DNA of 64,000 nt, taken from positions 1 to 64,000 of the forward strand of contig MEOF01000065.1 of the NCBI GenBank assembly GCA_001769505.1, written 5' to 3'. This document shows positions 47,395 through 56,511 of this stretch, piece by piece (position 1 is the stretch's first letter; every line of letters begins with the position of its first letter). The notes under the pieces were generated by a model. It ran no database searches. It was not told the origin of the DNA and saw only the letters and a program-made list of their open reading frames with translations. This stretch comes from Bacteroidetes bacterium GWF2_33_38 (GTDB taxonomy: Bacteria; Bacteroidota; Bacteroidia; Bacteroidales; GWF2-33-38). The position numbers and the translations under genes are program-made.

Positions 47395-48393
47395 TTAAAA
47401 ACGTTTCGTCAACGAAATCAGCAAATATATGATTGTGAAAATGATTATAAAAATTAATATAGCTGATTTACTGGGATTTGAGATTGTTTTAAATAGATAA
47501 TTTTCGGGCGAAATACTAGACCATTTGTTGTAATAGTTTAAAAATGTTTTTTCATGGGTAATTTTGTAGAATTCTTTTAAAAAATCTACATGAATTTGGT
47601 GATAATATTCATCGGCAACCTTCCCCTTTAAATCATAAAATGAACGTTCATTTACATTGTCGTATATTGGAATATTTGATTTTAATGAATTAATTCCCTT
47701 ATTAAAAAATTCTAAGGCACACTCGTTTTTTGTATGCTGATAATTGTAATACAGACCATGTAAAGCGTACATCATCCCATTTAATACGTGGGGCTTTGAA
47801 CTATTCTTGCATGAGTATTCTTCGTACCACCATTTGTTTATCGATTCTTTATATGTGATTCCTCCGCTATCAACTTCCAATAAAAAGGAATTCAATATTG
47901 AATCGATTTTTTGAAGGTAAACAGAGTCTCTGAAAATTTGAAATGCTTGGGTAAATGTTTTTATGGCAAGTCCTTGAGCCATTGCCGACCTCCACGGTGC
48001 TTTTGTATGGTAAACCCAATCAAAATTATATTCGTAAAATAAGCAGGAATCTTTTCTGATACCATTTTTGAGGAGCCAATTTACGCAGTTGGTAAATTTT
48101 GTTTTGTTTTCATTTTTTTCAATATCGTTGAAATATTTATCGGCAGCAAAGCAAATCGAAGTTGGGTTCCGCTGAACGCCAATGTGTTTTCCGGTAATCG
48201 AAAAGTAATTAATGAACGGAACTCCTAACGAGTCATTAAATTCTTTAAATCGAAGCGTGTCGCAATTGCAAATTTTTTCTCGGTAAAAATGCCGAATGCT
48301 TTTCTCTGTAGTATCTCCAACGAAATGTAGCAATATAAAAGTTGCGATGATTGATATGAGAATTTTTACAAGAATTGTTTTCTTTTTCGACAT
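47395..48393 (-). CDS. D-glucuronyl C5-epimerase-like membrane protein
   Basis: GVQRNPTSICFAADKYFN...YNFDWVYHTKAPWRSAMAQGLAIKTFTQAFQ...HVLNGMMYALHGLY; N- and C-terminal TM segments. Confidence 0.75.
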   Translation of the reverse strand: MSKKKTILVKILISIIATFILLHFVGDTTEKSIRHFYREKICNCDTLRFKEFNDSLGVPFINYFSITGKHIGVQRNPTSICFAADKYFNDIEKNENKTKFTNCVNWLLKNGIRKDSCLFYEYNFDWVYHTKAPWRSAMAQGLAIKTFTQAFQIFRDSVYLQKIDSILNSFLLEVDSGGITYKESINKWWYEEYSCKNSSKPHVLNGMMYALHGLYYNYQHTKNECALEFFNKGINSLKSNIPIYDNVNERSFYDLKGKVADEYYHQIHVDFLKEFYKITHEKTFLNYYNKWSSISPENYLFKTISNPSKSAILIFIIIFTIIYLLISLTKRF

Positions 48394-48488
48394 AGTTGAA
48401 TTATTCTAGTACGCCAAGTTCGTTAATTGACTTTTCATTTGCAAATACTTCCGCCATTATTTACTTTTGATTTTTAAAATGATAAAAA

Positions 48489-49247
48489 ATGAACAAAATT
48501 GCATTAATAACTGGAGCAACATCGGGAATAGGAAAAGCAACTGCATTTAAATTGGCTGAAATCGGCTATAGCGTTATAATTACAGGTAGAAGAACCGAGC
48601 GATTGATGGAGTTGGAGCATAAAATAAAAACGGAATATAAGGTAATGGCTCTTTCGCTAAACTTTGATATTAGTAAACGAATTGAAGTCGAAAAAGCATT
48701 TGAAAAATTACCTAATGAATGGAAAAATATTGATGTTTTGGTTAATAATGCTGGTCTGGCAGCAGGATTAGGTCCGCTTCAAACAGGAAGCATTGATGAT
48801 TGGGAGCGAATGATTGATACAAACTTAAAAGGATTGCTATACATAACGAGAAAAGTTTCCCCGATTATGGTTTCACGTAAGTCAGGACACATCATAAACA
48901 TTGGCTCTATTGCAGGAAAAGAAGTGTATGCCAACGGAAATGTATATTGTGGAACCAAACATGCTGTTGATGCTCTTTCAAAAGCAATGCGAATCGATAT
49001 GTTACAATATGGAGTTAAGGTTACAGCCATTCATCCGGGTATGGTTGAAACAGAATTTTCGATTGTTCGCTTTGCAGGAGATAAATCTGCCGCTGATAAA
49101 GTTTACGAAGGATTAACTCCTCTTTATGCTAACGATATTGCCGACGCAGTTGTATTTTCGGTAACACGTCCGCCACATGTGAATATTAACGATATGATAA
49201 TAACGCCAACCATTCAAGCAAATACGGTTCATACAATTAGAAAATAG
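48489..49247 (+). CDS. SDR-family NAD(P)-dependent oxidoreductase
   Basis: ALITGATSGIGKATAFKLAE...VNNAGLA...GSIAGKEVYANGNVYCGTKHAVDALSKAMR. Confidence 0.95.
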   Translation: MNKIALITGATSGIGKATAFKLAEIGYSVIITGRRTERLMELEHKIKTEYKVMALSLNFDISKRIEVEKAFEKLPNEWKNIDVLVNNAGLAAGLGPLQTGSIDDWERMIDTNLKGLLYITRKVSPIMVSRKSGHIINIGSIAGKEVYANGNVYCGTKHAVDALSKAMRIDMLQYGVKVTAIHPGMVETEFSIVRFAGDKSAADKVYEGLTPLYANDIADAVVFSVTRPPHVNINDMIITPTIQANTVHTIRK

Positions 49248-49279
49248 TTTTTTTCCTTGAATTTTAAATTGAAACAAAA

Positions 49280-50350
49280 ATGTACGAAGTAGAAAAAGTA
49301 TCGAAATTTATAATATCAGTTTTTGAAAAAATTGGTTGTTCAAGCAATGATGCAAATGTAGTAGCAGAAGTTTTGTTAGCTGCTGAACTCAGAGGAATTC
49401 CTTCGCACGGACTCATCAGAATTATGGATTACGTGGGAATGTGGGAAAAAAACAGAATAAATCTTAATCCTTCGGTGAAAATTATTCACGAAACACCAAG
49501 CACAGCCGTAGTTGATGGCGATAATTGTTATGGAATGATTGCCGGAAAGAAATCAATGCAAATTGCCATCGAAAAGGCAAAAAATGTCGGGACTGGATGG
49601 GTTGCAACCAATAATTCGAATCATTTTGGAATAGCTGGATTTTATTCGCTAATGGCAACTGAAGAGGATATGATTGGAATCGCTATGACTAATGCAAATC
49701 CATTAATTGCTCCTACGTTTTCAACCTCTCGATTGCTTGGAACAAATCCGATTGCGGTGGCAATTCCAACCAAAAACCAGCCTACGTTTATTGCCGATTT
49801 TGCTACAACCCCAATCGCTCGAGGAAAGCTAGCTTTAATGGAGAAAAAAGGTGAAAAAGCTCCGCTTGGATTCGTACAAGACAAATATGGAAATCCATCA
49901 ACTGACCCTGCGATTATAACTCAAGGCGGAGCTATTCTTCCACTGGGTGGTGATTATGAGCATAGCAGTCACAAAGGTTATTGTATGGCAGCAATTGTTG
50001 ATATTTTTTCGGCAGTTTTTTCGGGAGCCAATTTTGGTCCATTTGTCCCGCCTCAGGTTCCGTATTTACCACTATTAGATAAATCAGTAGGTAAAGGCTT
50101 AGGTCATTTTTTTGGTGCGATGCGAATTGACGCTTTTCAAAAAGCCGACGAATTTAAAGCGAAAATGGACGAATGGATTGAAACCTTCAGAAATGCTGAA
50201 AGTATAAAGGGAATGCCGAAAGTTGTTATTCCAGGGGATCCAGAGCGTGAAAGTGAAATAAAAGTTAGAAAAGAGGGAATAAAGGTTAACGATAAAGTTT
50301 TAGCTGAATTAAAAACATTGTCGGAAAAATATGAGATAAGTATGTTTTGA
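49280..50350 (+). CDS. Malate/L-lactate dehydrogenase (Ldh family) oxidoreductase
   Basis: ELRGIPSHGLIRI...ATNNSNHFGIAGFYSLMA...LLGTNPIAVAIPTK...HKGYCMAAIVDI. Confidence 0.93.
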   Translation: MYEVEKVSKFIISVFEKIGCSSNDANVVAEVLLAAELRGIPSHGLIRIMDYVGMWEKNRINLNPSVKIIHETPSTAVVDGDNCYGMIAGKKSMQIAIEKAKNVGTGWVATNNSNHFGIAGFYSLMATEEDMIGIAMTNANPLIAPTFSTSRLLGTNPIAVAIPTKNQPTFIADFATTPIARGKLALMEKKGEKAPLGFVQDKYGNPSTDPAIITQGGAILPLGGDYEHSSHKGYCMAAIVDIFSAVFSGANFGPFVPPQVPYLPLLDKSVGKGLGHFFGAMRIDAFQKADEFKAKMDEWIETFRNAESIKGMPKVVIPGDPERESEIKVRKEGIKVNDKVLAELKTLSEKYEISMF

Positions 50351-50507
50351 CAAGATAATATTCTTTTCACATCATTTCGAAAATTGAAATTTTGAAGCAA
50401 TTTCAAATAAAATCGAGTTTGTTTTAAATCAAAAAATAATCAACGAACTTAAATAATTTTAACGAAAAATATGTAGGTTTGTTTAATGCTTTATTAAAAT
50501 TGAAAAT

Positions 50508-51380
50508 ATGCAAAAATCAATGACCGGTTACGGTAAAAATATTTGTGAATTAGAAAACAAAAAAATCACCGTAGAAATTCGTACACTAAACAGCAAAGGC
50601 TTTGATTTAAACACTAGAATTCCGTCAATATACAAGGAAAAAGAAATTTGTTTACGAAACGAAATTTTGAATAAACTTGAACGCGGAAAAATCGATTTTT
50701 CGATATATGTAGAGCATACAGGAACAGATAAGTGCAATATCATCAACAAGGAAGTGGTAAGCGATTATTTCAAACAGTTGAACACAATTGTTAATGAACA
50801 CAAAATTCAAAATTCAGATATTTTATCCACCATTATGCGCTTGCCCGACACCTTAAAAACCGAAATCAAAGAATTAGACGAAACCGAATGGGCTAAAATT
50901 TTGAAAACAATTCAAAAAACCATCGACGATACAAACAGATACAGAACTCAGGAAGGCGAAGTGCTACTAGCAGATATTATTAGCCGAATTAATTTGATAC
51001 ATAATCTTTTGGTAGAAATTGAACCTTTCGAAAAAGAACGAATAAACAAGATTAAAAAGAGAATCGAAAGTAATTTGTTCGACGTGGTATCGAAAGAAAG
51101 CATCGATAATAATCGTTTGGAACAAGAACTTATTTTTTATATCGAAAAAATAGATATTACAGAAGAAAAAACCCGATTAACAAATCATTGTAAATATTTT
51201 ACCGAGACAGCCAAAAAAGAAAACGCAGCAGGGAAAAAACTAGGATTTATTTCGCAGGAGATTGGTCGCGAAATAAATACAATTGGGTCTAAAGCAAACG
51301 ATTACGATATTCAAAACCGAGTGGTTCAAATGAAGGACGAACTCGAAAAAATTAAAGAACAATTATTGAATATACTATAA
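50508..51380 (+). CDS. yicC: YicC-family endoribonuclease-like protein
   Basis: MQKSMTGYGKN...VEIRTLNSKGFDLNTRIPS...TIGSKANDYDIQNRVVQMKDELEKIKEQLLNI. Confidence 0.95.
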   Translation: MQKSMTGYGKNICELENKKITVEIRTLNSKGFDLNTRIPSIYKEKEICLRNEILNKLERGKIDFSIYVEHTGTDKCNIINKEVVSDYFKQLNTIVNEHKIQNSDILSTIMRLPDTLKTEIKELDETEWAKILKTIQKTIDDTNRYRTQEGEVLLADIISRINLIHNLLVEIEPFEKERINKIKKRIESNLFDVVSKESIDNNRLEQELIFYIEKIDITEEKTRLTNHCKYFTETAKKENAAGKKLGFISQEIGREINTIGSKANDYDIQNRVVQMKDELEKIKEQLLNIL

Positions 51381-51381
51381 T

Positions 51382-51951
51382 ATGAGCGGAAAACTTATTA
51401 TTGTATCGGCTCCATCAGGTGCCGGAAAAACAACAATAGTTAAACATTTATTGCAAAAAAAGGAATACAAGCTCGAGTTCTCGATTTCTGCTGCAAGTCG
51501 AAAAAAGAGAGAACAAGAAATCGATGGAAAAGATTATTATTTTTTATCGGTTGATGAGTTTAAAAAGAAAATTTCGGAGAGCGCCTTTATTGAGTGGGAA
51601 GAAGTGTACAAAGACCATTTTTACGGAACACTTAAAAGCGAAATTCAACGAATTACAGCAAAAGGAAGCAATGTTTTGTTTGATGTTGATGTAAAAGGAG
51701 GCGTAAGTATTAAACGATTATTTCCCGAAAATTCTTTGTCAATTTTTGTTAAGCCACCATCTATCGAAGCATTGGAACAACGTCTTATTAATCGGCATAC
51801 AAATGATGCTACTGATATAAAAAAACGTGTTGATAAAGCGAAGGAAGAACTTACTTATATCAATAAATTCGACAAAGTACTTTTAAACGATAAACTCGAC
51901 GAAGCCCTTGTAAATGCTGAGTCGATGTTAAATGAATTTCTAATCGGATAA
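51382..51951 (+). CDS. gmk: Guanylate kinase
   Basis: LIIVSAPSGAGKTTIVKHLL...SISAASRKKREQEIDGKDYYFLS...VLFDVDVKGGVSIK. Confidence 0.97.
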   Translation: MSGKLIIVSAPSGAGKTTIVKHLLQKKEYKLEFSISAASRKKREQEIDGKDYYFLSVDEFKKKISESAFIEWEEVYKDHFYGTLKSEIQRITAKGSNVLFDVDVKGGVSIKRLFPENSLSIFVKPPSIEALEQRLINRHTNDATDIKKRVDKAKEELTYINKFDKVLLNDKLDEALVNAESMLNEFLIG

Positions 51952-51952
51952 C

Positions 51953-52531
51953 ATGCAAGTAGGATTGTTTTTCGGGTCGTTTAATCCAATTCATATTGGT
52001 CACATGGTTATTGCAAACTATATGATTGAGTTTACCGAAATACAACAATTATGGTTTGTTGTTAGTCCTCAAAGTCCGTTTAAACAAAAAGCTTCGCTAC
52101 TCGACGGTTATCAGCGAATAGAACTTATAAACAGAGCAATAGGAAACGATTACACCCGGTTTAAAGTTTCTGATATTGAGTTTAATCTTCCTATTCCTTC
52201 GTACACAATAAATACACTTACATATTTATCGGAAAAATATCCGCATCACACATTTTCGATTATAATGGGAGAAGACAACCTTCAGCATTTTAAAAAGTGG
52301 AAAAATTGGGAGCAAATCATCGAAAAATACGAAATTTATGTTTATCGTCGCTTAAATTCAATATCAAGCGATTTGATTGAAAACGATAAAATTAAAATTG
52401 TTTCGGCTCCGATTATCGAAATTTCTTCATCATTTATTAGAAAAGCGATACACGAAAAGAAAGACCTTCGATATTTTTTACCCGAAAAGGTGTATTCATA
52501 CATCGACGAAATGAATTATTATAAGAAATAA
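51953..52531 (+). CDS. nadD: Nicotinate-nucleotide adenylyltransferase
   Basis: VGLFFGSFNPIHIGHMVIANYM...VVSPQSPFKQK...IMGEDNLQHFKKWKNWEQI...EISSSFIRKAI. Confidence 0.96.
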   Translation: MQVGLFFGSFNPIHIGHMVIANYMIEFTEIQQLWFVVSPQSPFKQKASLLDGYQRIELINRAIGNDYTRFKVSDIEFNLPIPSYTINTLTYLSEKYPHHTFSIIMGEDNLQHFKKWKNWEQIIEKYEIYVYRRLNSISSDLIENDKIKIVSAPIIEISSSFIRKAIHEKKDLRYFLPEKVYSYIDEMNYYKK

Positions 52532-52655
52532 TAAGAACGAACCCAATATGTCTATAATTGCATCATTGCCTTTTATCGTTTACCTAGTAATAATTTAAAA
52601 ACTTTCTAACCGTCATTTTTGTCGCATAGTCTTCTAATAAATTTGAAGACCTTCC

Positions 52656-53705
52656 TTAACTATGTAAAAAACTAACGGCATAATAAATAATTGCAGCGAC
52701 TGCTGCTGAAATAGGAATAGTCAGAATCCAAGCCCACATTAAATTTACCGTAACGCCCCAACGCACACTTCCAGTACCTTTGGTAACACCAACGCCAATT
52801 ATCGAACCTGTGATTGTGTGAGTAGTTGAAACTGGAATTTTCAAAAACTCGGTCAAATATAAAGTAATTGCACCGCCAGTTTCTGCGGCGACACCTTCTA
52901 GAGGTGTTATTTTTGTGATTTTTGTTCCCATCGTTTTAACGATTCTCCAACCGCCCGACATTGTTCCCAAAGCAATAGCCGTGTAGCAAGCCAATGGAAC
53001 CCAAGTAGGAACTGATAAATGCTTTTTGCCTTCAACCACCGTCATCGATACTCTAAGCCATTCAGGAACATCCTCCATATTTAAACCACTTGTATTCAAA
53101 TATACCAATACTGCTGCTCCAATAATACCCATTACTTTTTGTGCGTCGTTACCTCCGTGTCCAATGCTAAATAATGCCGAAGAAACCAGCTGCCCTTTTC
53201 GAAACCATTTTTCAGCTTTATGAGGGTTTGTTCTCTTCATAGTCCAAAGAATAATCAACGTTATGCTATATGATATGAGCATACCAATCATAGGAGCTAA
53301 AAGAATAAAAGCGGCGATTTTAGCAATGATTTGAAAATTAACCACACTAAGACCTCCATGTGCGATTGCTGCTCCAGCAAATCCCCCTATCAGCGTGTGT
53401 GATGAACTAGATGGAATACCGAAATACCAAGTCAATAAATTCCAAAGAATTGCAGCAATTAAACCTGAAAAAACGACCCATAAATTAATCATATCCGAAT
53501 CTACGGTCTTTGAAATGGTATCGGCAATATTCAAATCAAAAATCAGATATGCAACAAAGTTAAAAAAAGCTGCCCAAAGTACAGCTACAAAAGGCGATAA
53601 AACCTTTGTAGATACAATGGTAGCAATAGAGTTTGCGGCATCGTGAAATCCGTTTATAAAGTCGAACGCCAGAGCTAAAACTATTATCGTTATAAGTAAA
53701 GTCAT
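52656..53705 (-). CDS. PiT-family inorganic phosphate transporter
   Basis: DFINGFHDAANSIATIVSTKVLSP...GIPSSSSHTLIGG...GGNDAQKVMGII...PVSTTHTITGSIIGVG. Confidence 0.96.
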   Translation of the reverse strand: MTLLITIIVLALAFDFINGFHDAANSIATIVSTKVLSPFVAVLWAAFFNFVAYLIFDLNIADTISKTVDSDMINLWVVFSGLIAAILWNLLTWYFGIPSSSSHTLIGGFAGAAIAHGGLSVVNFQIIAKIAAFILLAPMIGMLISYSITLIILWTMKRTNPHKAEKWFRKGQLVSSALFSIGHGGNDAQKVMGIIGAAVLVYLNTSGLNMEDVPEWLRVSMTVVEGKKHLSVPTWVPLACYTAIALGTMSGGWRIVKTMGTKITKITPLEGVAAETGGAITLYLTEFLKIPVSTTHTITGSIIGVGVTKGTGSVRWGVTVNLMWAWILTIPISAAVAAIIYYAVSFLHS

Positions 53706-53708
53706 AAA

Positions 53709-54356
53709 TTATGCATTTTTTACTATTATAGACTTCAAAACATCGGCAACATCTTCAGCTTTGTCAGTAGCTTCTTCCATTGACAATAAAATTTCTTTCT
53801 TTTTTATAATTTCAATAGGATCGGTCTCATTTTCGTACATTTTCGAAATCGAGTGATAAAATATATCATCAGCATTATTTTCGATTTCATTTATTCGTAC
53901 ACAAGCATCTTTGATTTTGAAAGTATGTTTCAAGTCTCTTAATTCGCTAATTGCTTTGTGAATTTCTCTACTTGCTTGAAGTACCAATTCAGAAAGTTCA
54001 ACAAACTCCTCGCCTAAATGTTTTGGTTTGTAGTATCGAATGCGCTGGCTTGAACTATTTATAAAATCAAGCACATCGTCCATCGAAGAGGCTAGTTCGT
54101 GAATATCTTCTCTATCGAAAGGTGTGATAAAAGATTTGTTCAGCTCTTCAAATATTCTGTGAGTTACTTCGTCTCCCTTTTGCTCTACTTCTTTAATTCT
54201 AATCATTAAAGACGATTTTTCGGCAAGGTCGGTAACTAGAAACAATTTATTGAATAAAACTGCACCTTCAACCATTAATTTTGCATTTTCCTCGAAGAGA
54301 GGGATAAAAGTTTTGTCCTTTGGAGTAAGGAACTTGAAAATAGATGAAAAACTCAT
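53709..54356 (-). CDS. DUF47 (PhoU-like) phosphate transport regulator
   Basis: KEVEQKGDEVTHRIFEELNKSFITPFDREDIHELASSMDDVLDFI; adjacent to PiT. Confidence 0.95.
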   Translation of the reverse strand: MSFSSIFKFLTPKDKTFIPLFEENAKLMVEGAVLFNKLFLVTDLAEKSSLMIRIKEVEQKGDEVTHRIFEELNKSFITPFDREDIHELASSMDDVLDFINSSSQRIRYYKPKHLGEEFVELSELVLQASREIHKAISELRDLKHTFKIKDACVRINEIENNADDIFYHSISKMYENETDPIEIIKKKEILLSMEEATDKAEDVADVLKSIIVKNA

Positions 54357-54522
54357 ATAATTTTTGTTTTAAATTTTAGGCTAAGGTAAATATTTCCATA
54401 CCATACTTTGTGCATATAAATATTAAGTTTATGTTAAGTTTATGTTAAGAATTAATGACAGCAAAGAAGATGATAACAATTGATTGGAATGTTGAGAATG
54501 AAGGAAAAATATTACACAAAAA

Positions 54523-54542
54523 CTCGGACAAGAATGTTCGAG
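54523..54542 (+). repeat. 20-bp dispersed repeat, copy B
   Basis: CTCGGACAAGAATGTTCGAG, 19/20 to reverse complement of 33498-33517. Confidence 0.85.
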
Positions 54543-54690
54543 CTATTTTTTTGCCAATGTTGGAATCCCCTCCAAATTTATTTTTCTAAATTTCCCCATT
54601 GCAAAAAAATATTCAAGTCGATTAAACCTTTTTCTTTTTTGTTACTCTAAACGATGAAAACAAATTATAAATCATTTTAAATTTAATATT

Positions 54691-55212
54691 ATGAAAACAA
54701 CAAAAATCACATCGTTTGCAACTTTTATGTTAGTTGTATTATTTAGTTTAAGTTCATTAGCTCAACCCGGATTAGGAAAAGGTATGTGCAACATTCCCGA
54801 CTTAAGCGAAGAGCAACAAAAAAAGATTGATGAATTAATGGTTCCTCATCAAAAAGAAATGTTGATGTTAAGAAATCAGATTCAGGAAAAGAAAGCACAT
54901 TTGCAAACCTTGACATCGGCAGATAATGCAGATATGGCTTCAATAAACAAAACAATTGATGAAATGGGAGCAATGAAAATCGACAAAATGAAAAAAGTAG
55001 AAGCTCACAAACAAGCGGTTCGCAAAATTTTAACTCCTGAGCAACGTTTATTTTTCGACTTACACCACAATAAAGGTGCAAATAGTCACGGTGCAATGGG
55101 ACACGGAAAAGGTATGAAAAACGGGCATGGTGCAGGTTGTCAAGGTGGACAAAATGGAGAATTTCATGGTAAACACGATGGAACTGGTCCAAGAGGCATG
55201 ATGAATGAATAA
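54691..55212 (+). CDS. Spy/CpxP-like periplasmic metal-resistance protein with His/Met-rich tail
   Basis: Signal peptide; LSEEQQKKIDELMVPHQKEMLMLRNQIQEKKAHLQTL...HKQAVRKILTPEQRLFFD; tail NSHGAMGHGKGMKNGHGAGCQGGQNGEFHGKHDG. Confidence 0.85.
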   Translation: MKTTKITSFATFMLVVLFSLSSLAQPGLGKGMCNIPDLSEEQQKKIDELMVPHQKEMLMLRNQIQEKKAHLQTLTSADNADMASINKTIDEMGAMKIDKMKKVEAHKQAVRKILTPEQRLFFDLHHNKGANSHGAMGHGKGMKNGHGAGCQGGQNGEFHGKHDGTGPRGMMNE

Positions 55213-55231
55213 ATTAAAAAATATCGAAATG

Positions 55232-55257
55232 AAGGGACTTTTTAAGTCCCTTTTTTT
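55232..55257 (+). terminator. Rho-independent terminator
   Basis: AAGGGACTT-TTT-AAGTCCCTTTTTTT. Confidence 0.85.
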
Positions 55258-55278
55258 ATTTTTATAAAAAATTTCATC

Positions 55279-55872
55279 GTGAACGAGCAGATTAAATATA
55301 TTACTGAAAAAATTCAAATCAAAAATATGGTCTGCGATAGCTGTAAAAAAGTTATCAAGTCTAGTTTCGAAAAAAATAACATACATGTTCAACAAATAGA
55401 ATTAGGTTTTGCTGAAATTACTTACGATTCAAATATTCTAAAACAAAACGAAATCAGAGAAATTTTATTGACCGAAGGTTTTGATTTAATCACAAGCAAA
55501 GAGAAACAATTTGTAGAAGAAATAAAACATGCTGTTATCGATTTAATTCACCATATGAATAACATTGATTCGATTGTCAGAAAATCAGAATATTTAGTAG
55601 AAAAATTAGGACATAGTTATCAAACCATTTCAAAAATATTTTCGAAACACGGAGCCATTACACTTGAAAAATACATCATTCTTCAAAAAATTGAACGAAT
55701 AAAAGAACTAATTGCGGGCGATGAATATACCTTAAGCGAAATAGCGTATATGATGGATTATAGTAGCGTTCAGCACTTGTCGAGTCAATTTAAAAGTATA
55801 ACAAACTATACTGTTTCTGAATACAAAAATTTGGATATAAATATTAGAAAATCAATCGAAAAACTTTGTTGA
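55279..55872 (+). CDS. HMA-domain + AraC-type HTH fusion regulator
   Basis: GTG start; N-terminal IKNMVCDSCKKVI (HMA CxxC); C-terminal ITLEKYIILQKIERIKELIAGDEYTLSEIAYMMDYSSVQHLSSQFKSITNYTVSEYK AraC HTH. Confidence 0.85.
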   Translation: MNEQIKYITEKIQIKNMVCDSCKKVIKSSFEKNNIHVQQIELGFAEITYDSNILKQNEIREILLTEGFDLITSKEKQFVEEIKHAVIDLIHHMNNIDSIVRKSEYLVEKLGHSYQTISKIFSKHGAITLEKYIILQKIERIKELIAGDEYTLSEIAYMMDYSSVQHLSSQFKSITNYTVSEYKNLDINIRKSIEKLC

Positions 55873-55996
55873 ATTATCGAAAAAATAAGCAATAAAAAGC
55901 AATTTTTGTTTAAGATTTAACGAAAAATTCCTTTTAACATTTTTTTAACACTCCTTTACTTTTTTATACTATATATTTGTTGTTTAATTCAAAAAA

Positions 55997-56419
55997 ATGA
56001 TGAATAAAAAGAATATAAGCATATTTTTTATACTTTTTGCAAATATAATTTTATTTGCTCATTCATTTATTCCACATCATCATGATAATTTTCAAGTTTC
56101 TTTTGAATTTTCACATATTGAAACTGATGAATGTTCAAAAGAACACAATCACGAACACGATGGCAAAAATCATTCAGGAAATTGTGTTTTAAAACAAACC
56201 GTTTTTATAACTTCAAATCTTGCAAAACAAGAAAGCAAATGTTTGGATTGTAGCAATAATTATTTTCCAACAGACGATTTTCAGGCAATTTTGGTTTCAA
56301 ACGAATTGAATTCAATTCTTTCAAAAAACATTTCAAATTCACAATTTTCATCCGAAACCTTTTCTTACAAGACTTCTTCAAAGTCTGCAATTGGTTTACG
56401 AGCTCCCCCAACAGTTTAA
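55997..56419 (+). CDS. His/Cys-rich secreted hypothetical protein of the metal cluster
   Basis: N-terminal hydrophobic segment; HSFIPHHHDN, CSKEHNHEHDGKNHSGNC. Confidence 0.7.
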   Translation: MMNKKNISIFFILFANIILFAHSFIPHHHDNFQVSFEFSHIETDECSKEHNHEHDGKNHSGNCVLKQTVFITSNLAKQESKCLDCSNNYFPTDDFQAILVSNELNSILSKNISNSQFSSETFSYKTSSKSAIGLRAPPTV

Positions 56420-56511
56420 TTTTCCATTTATATGAATGAAAGCAATAGTTAAAATATTGCTTTGAATTTCTATGCATTGAACAATCAATAATTTATTAAA
56501 AAATATTCTCA

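Noticed and set aside
54743-55192. 149-aa antisense ORF opposite the Spy-like gene
   Set aside because: Antisense to a recognised protein with signal peptide; His/Leu-rich composition typical of shadow ORFs.
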